A stretch of DNA of 64,000 bases from contig CM056381.1 of assembly GCA_029718625.1 (NCBI GenBank), positions 50,393,305 to 50,457,304 on the forward strand, in the 5' to 3' direction. Origin of the DNA: Synaphobranchus kaupii (Eukaryota > Chordata > Actinopteri > Anguilliformes > Synaphobranchidae). The translations under genes and the position numbers were made by a program. The first letter of the stretch is position 1; every line of letters begins with the position of its first letter. Of the stretch, positions 23,101 through 32,100 are shown piece after piece. The notes below the pieces were generated by a model, which made no database searches, was not told where the DNA came from, and was given only the letters and a program-made list of their open reading frames with translations.

Positions 23101-26100
23101 GGACTCTTAAAAGACCTACCAAGTTTCATAGCTTTCTGTCAAATCGTTTTGGAATTATTAGCATTTTTGTGATAAGCCACGCCCAGTGAAATTTCATTGG
23201 CTCGTCATTCGGCCATATTTGAAAATATCAAAATTCCAAATATAACTTTTATGAGACATGGTCTAAGGAGTATGTAAACCGAGTTTCATCTCAATTGGTC
23301 AAATTTTGTAGGAGGAGTAGCATTTTAAGCGTTTTACAAAAAATGCTAATTAGCAAAAAATCCAATATGGCGGACTTTATGGGTCCTTGAGGCAAATTTG
23401 TTCAGAATGAGCAAATGGACATGCATACCAAATTTTGTGACTCTAGGTGAAACGGGGCGTCGGCAGTGGGCGTGTCAATGTCAAAAATTTGTCACGTGCA
23501 CTACAGCGCCACCAGGTGTTCAATCTGCGTCATAATATAGAGGATTCAAGAGTTTGGGAATCCCAACAAGCGTGCCAAGTCTGGTGATTCTAGGACAAAC
23601 CAGCTCATGGGAATTTTAGGTGAAAGGGGAGAAAAAAAAAAAAAAGAAAAAAAAAAAGAATCTGAACAAAAACAATAGGGTACCTGCAGCTTCGCTGCAC
23701 GGTCCCCTAATAATAATAAACAACAAGTTTTCGTCATCCTAGATCAGTGTTCCTCAACCCTGGTCCTGGAGGGCCGCAGGGTATGCTGGTTTTTGTTGTT
23801 GCCTTAAAGGGGACATGAAGCACTCGGGAAAGTGGCTCAGGTTCATTAGCTTTTTACCTTAAATTAGATATGACCATGCGTTCAAATCTGAAACCGACCC
23901 GTATTTGCTGGAAAAATAAGTTACAATTCGAGTGGAAACAACAAACTCTGTTTTAGCTTTATTAGTACACAATTCATGACAAGAGTTTCTAAGTGTCACT
24001 ATGTCGCCTAGCTAGTCCATTTAACAAGCAACCCCTCACCCAGTCTCGCATGCAACTATACCTACCCATGCGTGACACAGTGGACAATAACGTCTATGTG
24101 TGAGTTCATAAAAATGTTTTCTTACCACCAAAAATTTGTATTCCATCATAGCAACAAGATAAAGCCAACAATAGTCCGATCGTATGCCTAAACAGCAGTG
24201 AAAAGTGTCTAGGACAGGGTTTCTCAACCCTGGTCATGGAAGGCCGTAGGGTATGCTGGTTTTCGTTGTTACTCTGTACTTAATTGATCAGTTAAAGCAG
24301 CCAATAACACAGTTAATTCACCGCACCTGGTTTCTTGGGTCTGAATTGGTTGCCGATATTAAAGGGGACATGAAGCACTTGGTAAAGTAGCTCTGGTTTG
24401 TTAGTTTTTTTTTACCTTAAATTAGATATGACCGTGTGTTCAAATCTCAAACCGACCCGTATTTGCTGGAAAAAGAATGTACAATTAGCTTTTTTTCCAC
24501 TAGGGCGCAGCCATCTTGGACCAACTGAGGTCATGACTTCACTAGGTTGGTTGGTCTCAGCTGTTCAATGTATTACTATGGTAGAATAGCTGACTTTCAG
24601 TGAGCTCAACGATGTACCGTGAGGAAAAACGCACAGACGGTCTTTTCGTATTGCCCCGAGATGCTCAAATGAGTATTACCGAAGAAAACTTAACATAAAA
24701 CTAAATTTCCACAAACTGCTTCTGACCATACTATTGCTGTGGCCTGACGAGCCGGCAACTGCAGCGCCGCTGCATTGCCTTGATATATTAGTTAACAGCC
24801 TGCAAATATATACCTACCGTGACCTAGCATCACAAGCTACCGCTTATTTTCTATAGGCAATATTAGCTAGACATGACTTTAGCTCCCAAACCGTTTATCA
24901 AGGCAATGCAGCGGCGCTGCAGTTGCCGGCTCGTCAAGACACAGCATTAGTATGGTCAGAAGCAGTTAGTGGAAATTAAGTTTTAAATTAAGTTTTGTTC
25001 GGTAATACTCATTTGAGCATCTCGGGGCAATATAAAAAGACCGTCTGTTTTTGTTTTATTTTCTCCTCACGATACATCGTTGAGCTCACTGAAAGTCAGC
25101 TATTCTACCATAGTAATACATTGAACAGCTGAGACCAACCAACCTAGTGAAGTCGTGACCTCAGTTGGTCCAAGATGGCTGCGCCCTAGTGGAAAAAAAG
25201 CTAATTGTACATTCTTTTTCCAGCAAATACGGGTCGGTTTGAGATTTGAACACACGGTCATATCTAATTTAAGGTAAAAAAAACTAACAAACCAGAGCTA
25301 CTTTACCAAGTGCTTCATGTCCCCTTTAATATCGGCAACCAATTCAGACCCAAGAAACCAGGTGCGGTGAATTAACTGTGTTATTGGCTGCTTTAACTGA
25401 TCAATTAAGTACAGAGTAACAACGAAAACCAGCATACCCTACGGCCTTCCATGACCAGGGTTGAGAAACCCTGTCCTAGACACTTTTCACTGCTGTTTTG
25501 GCATACGATCGGACTATTGTTGGCTTTATCTTGTTGCTATGATGGAATACAAATTTTTGGTGGTAAGAAAACATTTTTATGAACTCACACATAGACGTTA
25601 TTGTCCACTGTGTCACGCATGGGTAGGTATAGTTGCATGCGAGACTGGGTGAGGGGTTGCTTGTTAAATGGACTAGCTAGGCGACATAGTGACACTTAGA
25701 AACTCTTGTCACGAATTGTGTACTAATAAAGCTAAAACACAGAGTTTGTTGTTTCCACTCATAGTTTGGCTGCAGGAAAAATTAATATCGGAGTTGAGCA
25801 AAATCTTGGCCACTAGGGGATCTGTGCGAAGGGGTTAAGCGTTTTAATTATCAAACATGTTATATTACTACTGTGCAATACAAGGGGAAAGTAATAAATA
25901 TGATATGAAATGCATATCTTGCCTTTATCCTCAGATTTAGCTTTTTTGACTGGAGGAGCCTCCTTCTTGGACTTGGCCTTTGCCTTCCATTTCCCAGGAT
26001 TCAATGCAGGTTCTAGAAAATTGCAACAGTGCATTCAGCGCACCAAATCAAATTACATCATAAAAACTTAATACAAATGCATCCATACTGTGCAGTCCAA

Positions 26101-29100
26101 CACATACTCTTGTGTCAAAGTTTACATTAAATGGGTCATATATTCCATACTTTGTACTATGCTGAAACCTACAGTACAAGGGACATTCAATAAAAATAAA
26201 ATAAACAATATTTCTGAAGATATTTTCACTGCAACATAATAATAACAACAATAATAAACAAGTTGTCGTCATCCTAGACCAGTGTTTCTCAACCCTGATC
26301 CTGGAGGGCCGCAGGGTATGCTGGTTTTTGAAGGTTCGTTAATTCACCAGGTGTGGTGAATTAACTGTGTTATTGGGTGCTTTAATTGATCAATTAAGTA
26401 CCGAGTAACAATGAAAACCAGCATACCCTGAGGCCCTCCTGACCAGGGTTGAGAAACCCTGTCCTAGACACTTGTAATATATTTTTTAAAAATTTAAAAT
26501 GTAACTTTTTTCTGCCGTGTCTCAGGAGGATGTCCCCAATAAACTGCATTCTTCATCAACATGACTCACCATCTTCACAGCTCTCCACTTCTTCATCCTC
26601 ATCATCATCATCATCATCATCACCAGAAGCAGCATCATCATCTTTTTCATCATCCGCCAAATCCTCCTTGGGCTTCACCATTCCTCCTTTCTTTGCCTTG
26701 GCATCAGGAGCAGGGGCTGTGTCCATCTCTTCTTCACCATCTATACGATGCATTGATCAGACATACAGTCTTCTGCTTCCAGATTAGCACTGCCTACATT
26801 CTGCATGTTCAGAGCTTAAGATCTACAACCCCAATTCCCAAAAAGTTGGGACAGTATGGACAATGCTAATAAAAACAAAAAGGAGTGATCTGTAAATTCT
26901 ATTCACCCTTTACTATATTGAAAACACTACAACAACACATATTTGATGTTTTACCTTGTGAATTTCATAGTTATTTTGAAAATATACACTCATTTCAAAT
27001 CTGATGACTGCAACACGCTCCAAAAAGGTTGAGACAGTTGAGTGTTTACCATCACCCTTTCTTTTAATAACACTTATTAAGTGTTTGGGCACTGAAGACA
27101 CCAGTTGATTAAGTTTAGCAAGCGGAATTTTCCTCCATTCTTCCATTATGCAGGTCTTCAGCTGCGCAATTGTACGGGGCCTTTGTTGCCATATTTTGCG
27201 CTTCATAATGCACCACACATTCTCAATCGGAGACAGGTCAGGACTGCAGGCAGGCCAATCTAGCACCCGCACTCTGCTTACGCAACCATGCACTTGTAAT
27301 CCGGGCAGAATGTGGTTTGTCGTTGTCCTGCTGGAAAATGCAGGGACCTCCCTGGAAAAGATGGCGCCTGGATGGCAGCATATGTTGCTCCAAAATTTGT
27401 ACATATCTTTCTGCATTAATGGTGCCCTCACAGATGTGCAAGTTACCCATGGCATGGGCACTGACACATCCCCATACCATGACAGACGCTGGCTTTTGGA
27501 CCTGACGCTGATAACAGCTTGGATGGTCCTTTTCCTCTTTGGCTCGGAGAACATAATGGCTGTTTTTTCCAAAAACTATTTGAAATGTTGACTTGTCGGA
27601 CCACAAAACACGCTTCCACTGTGCTTCTGTCCATCTCAGATGAAACCGAGCCTAGAGAAGTCGGCGGCGCTTCTGGACAGTGTTGATGTATGGCTTCTGC
27701 TTTGCATAGTAAAGCCTTAACTTGCATCTGTGGATGCAGCGGCGAATGGTGTCGACTGAAAGGTTTACCAAAGTATTCCTGAGCCCATGTCATGATATCC
27801 ATTACAGACGCAAGACGGTTTTTAAGACAGTGACGTCTGAGGGATCGGAGATTACGCACATTCAGTGGTTTTCGGCCTTGCTCTTTACGCACCGATATTT
27901 GACCAGATTCCTTGAATCTTTTAATTATATTGTGCACTGTAGAGGGTGAAGAGCCCAAAATCCTACAGATTTGTCTTTGGGGAACATTGTTCTGAAAATG
28001 CTGGATTATTCGCTGATGCATCTGTTGGCAAATTGGCGAGCCTCGACCCATCCTTGCTCTTGAAGGACTAGGCCTTTCTTGGAGGCTCCTTATATACTAT
28101 AACACGATTGCCTCACCTGTTTAACATCACCTTGTTATTTCAACTTGTCACATTGTTATTCGTCCTAAATTGCCCGTCCCAACTTTTTTGGAACGCGTTG
28201 CAGGCATCAATTTCAGAATAAACGTATATCTTCAAAAAAACAATGAAGTTGATTAGGTAAAACATGAAATACCTTGTCTTTATACTGTTTTTGTTTGAAT
28301 ACAAGTCAAAGTAAATTTACAAATTACTGCTTTCTGAATTTATTTGCATTTCATTTACCGTCCCAACTTTTTTGGAATTGTTGTACAAAAACCCAACGTT
28401 ATACTATCAGCATTGAGAGAAAAGACACTGGTATTCAAACAAATTAATCCCAGGCACTCCTTTCAATTGTACATTCACAATGCACTCAATAGTATGTAAT
28501 ATGACATCTTTTACATAGTTCTACACTGCCTGGCCAAAAAAAAAGTCGCCGTTGCACCCGTCATGCATAGTGCCCACTGTACAAACCTCTGGAGGCAGTG
28601 TTATGATCTGGGGTTGCTTCAATTGGTCAGGTCTAGGCTCAGCAACGTTATGCAGCAATAAAATGAAGTCAGCTGCGTACCTGAATGCACTGAATGACCA
28701 GGTTATCCCATCAATGGGCATATTGCAGGACGACAATGCCAAGATTCATCGGGCTCAAATTGTGAAAGAGTGGTTCAGGGAGCATGAGGAATCATTTTCA
28801 CACATGAATTGGCCACCAGAGTCCCGACCTTAACCCCATTGAAAGTCTTTGGGATGTGCTGGGGAAGACTTTACGTAGTGGTTCGACTCTCCCATCGTCA
28901 ATACAAGATCTCGGCCAAAAATTAATGCAACTCTGGATGGAAATAAATGTTGTGACGTTGCATAAGGTTGTCAAAACAATGCCACGACGAATGCGCGCCG
29001 TAATCAAAGCTAAAGGTGGTCCAACAAAATATTACAGTGTGCGACTTTGTTTTTGGCCAGGCAGTGTACATTTTATCATCCTTTCTGCAATGTTTCCCAA

Positions 29101-32100
29101 AGCATTAAGCAATAGCAGCACACTGCTGCTCCAGGAACCAGGAGTGCTGCTGCTCAATATTCACCTCACACTATGTGTGAATTTGTCCTAGACGGTGTCA
29201 TACAATAAAACTAATTCAGGTAAATGTCTGTGTCAGCAAATTGATTAAGCAGATTGGCAGAAAGTCACTCACCTGCCTCTTTGTCATCATCATCCTCAGT
29301 AGGGGTAGTCATTTCTGCAGTGACCTTGGAGGGGGGCTCTGACTCTTCCTCTAGAACAAATGTGACCAACAGTTGCTGAGCAAAAGCCATTAACTAAAAA
29401 TCCAACACAACCAAAAGACAATGGAATGAGGGGTTTTTAGACACAAGTTCTCCAAAATGGTTTAAATGACACATGTGCAATGCTACCACTGGCAGTTTGA
29501 GACATTGGGAGATCCAGGTTTTATATGACTGGAAATTGCATAGACTTCCTCATATGTTAAAGTAGAATGTGAAATGTCTAATATCGGTAAAGGGCATACC
29601 ATTGACTGCTTCATTATTATCTTCCTCTACCTCTTCTGATTCTTCAACTTCTACTGGGGCAGTTTCTTTGGGAGGGGCTGCCTTGCCCTTGGCAAGACTC
29701 ACCGTGCCTTCCTGGGGTGGAAGGGATGTCTCATCCTCCAATTTGTCCCCTGAAAAATGCCAAACATTGTAGTCCTGCAGTACACAAGAACACTGTAGCA
29801 CAGCAGCATGGCAATACGTTGTTCTACATTAATTATCATCCTTATTGTTGTAAGGCTTCCCATATTAGTAATAGCATCACATTGCTGCTCCAGGAACCAG
29901 GAGCACTGCTACTCAATATCCACCTGACTCGGGTATTAAACTACACTTTGTGTGAATATAATGGGTCTCGTCATCCAATTTGTCCTCTGAAAAATGCCAA
30001 ATATTGTAGTACTGCAGTACACAAGAACACTGAAGCGCAGTACGGTAGTATGCTGTAGTATCATGCAGTATGATAGTAAGTACATTATAGTACAGCAGTA
30101 CTCTTTACTAATAATTAACTGCCGATAGTAGTCCTGCCCATATCGCTTCCTTAAAATTGACATGTGTTTATAAAATGCTACGAAAAATTCATATAAATTT
30201 TTTTTATTAGACATCTGTCCCAATCACTGTTTAGTTTTGAGAGTCCATCTGATAAACAGTCACCGTAAGCATCCCCCCCAAATCAATTGTCATTGCCTAA
30301 AATGCTTGGTATATTCAAGATAATGCAATCTCATGCATACAACATTAGCAGAGCAAATCAAGGCATTGCATATTCTAAAATAATCATCTTCTGTCTCATA
30401 CCCATGTATTTATACTTACATATTTGTTTTGAACAGAACCCCTTACCATTTTCCTCCTCAGTTTCTTCTCGATTTCCACTCTTAGCTGCTTCGGCTGGAG
30501 ATGCTTTCTTCTTAGCTAGCGCCCTTGATGGTACCTTTAAACAGGCATAGCCAAATACTTGAAATACTGAACAATTAAACATTACACAAGGAATCTCTAT
30601 TTGACTATCTTATACAGCCCAATTAGGACACAAACCTAGTGTGAACATTGTAAAACAAATTATACATGGGTTAATACAATAACACAGAACAAAAATAAGT
30701 GGCTCATAAAACTCATAGGTTTACTGAGGTACACCGCTACAAGATAAAGAAGACTCAGCAATATTCAAGGGCTTATTGTAATGTGAAAAAGATTTTATTT
30801 ATTAACATAAAGAACATTCCTTTAATATTCACCAGAATATAATTCTTTTGATTTTGGTGATTGAATACCCTGACAAAAACTCAGTGATTCTGGCAATTTC
30901 AGACAAACTGAAGCAAAAAAAAAAATCTGGTGTTGAATCCTTCTGTGAACTTATTACTAAACGTTAAAGGTTAACATTCAGGACAGGGATGAGAAATGAA
31001 TAAGTGTTTGAACTTGTTGTGTTTGAACTAGCATGTGAAAGACGAGCAGTAAAATTCCCAGTCCCTCTGCTCCGGTCGTAACGTTATTCAGTGTGACTGG
31101 CGTTGTCTGACACCGCCCATAAACTATAAGCGCTCTTGCCAAGAGTCTTGGGCTGCGTTCGGATTCAAAATTTATCCTTTCTTCCTGTCGTTCCCTTTCC
31201 TTGTTTTAAGGGGGGAATCCCCAAAATGCCAGGATGAAATATGGCAGCCACACCAAGTGTGATTCGGATCCAATTTAAGAAAGGGGAGGGAGTAATTATA
31301 TTATATTATATTGTTTATCCTCCCTTCCAACAAGGGTATAAAATGCAATCTTCCAGCAAGAAGGGAATCCCACAATGCAATGCTCCACATGGAAACAGTG
31401 GGCGGTCACCACAGAACTATGTGGCGGTCACATTTCAACTCTATGGTGTTGCACTTCCGAAATGTTGCGAGGGCGGTTCGGTTCCACTTTTGTTTTTTTC
31501 TCGTCAATCCTCCCTTGCAGAACACCTTTTAAGTTTGCTTGCTGCACGTAGCAAATTGTGTCACAAGATAGCTCCCTCGAAGGAAGACAGCAAGGGAAGG
31601 GAGTGTGTTAAATTGGATCTGAAATTTATCCTTTCTTCCTGTCGTTCCCTTCCCTTGCTTCAAGGGGGGAATCCCCAAAATGCCAGGATGAAATATGGCA
31701 GCCACACCAAGTGTGATTCGGATCCAATTTAAGAAAGGGGAGGGAGTAATTATATTCCCTCGCTCCCTCGTTTATCCTCCCTTCCACCAAGGGTATGAAA
31801 TGCAAGCTTCCAGCAAGAAGGGAATCCCATAATGCAATGCTCCACATAGAAAAATTGGGTGGTCACCACAGAACTATGTGGCGGTCACATTTCAACTCTA
31901 TGGTGTTGCACTTCCGAAATGTTGCTAAGGCGGTTCGGTTCCGTTTTTGTTTGCTTCTTGTCAATCCTCCCTTGCAGAGCACCTTTTAAGTTTGCTTGCT
32001 GCACGTAGCAAATTGCGTCACAAGATAGCTCCCTCCAGGGAAGACAGCAAGGGAAGGGGAGCGTGTTAAATTGGATTTGAATGCAGCCCTGGCTATTGTA

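Noticed and set aside
24216..25482. A single hAT foldback transposon explaining the palindrome
   Set aside because: The 8 bases outside its ends are inverted (GTCTAGGA and TCCTAGAC), not direct repeats, and the palindrome continues into host intron sequence on both sides.
24036..25652. A 63-codon protein repeated on both strands ([12 protein letters not shown]...)
   Set aside because: It is the same non-coding intron and MITE sequence in the two palindrome arms. No codon bias or homologue is recognised.
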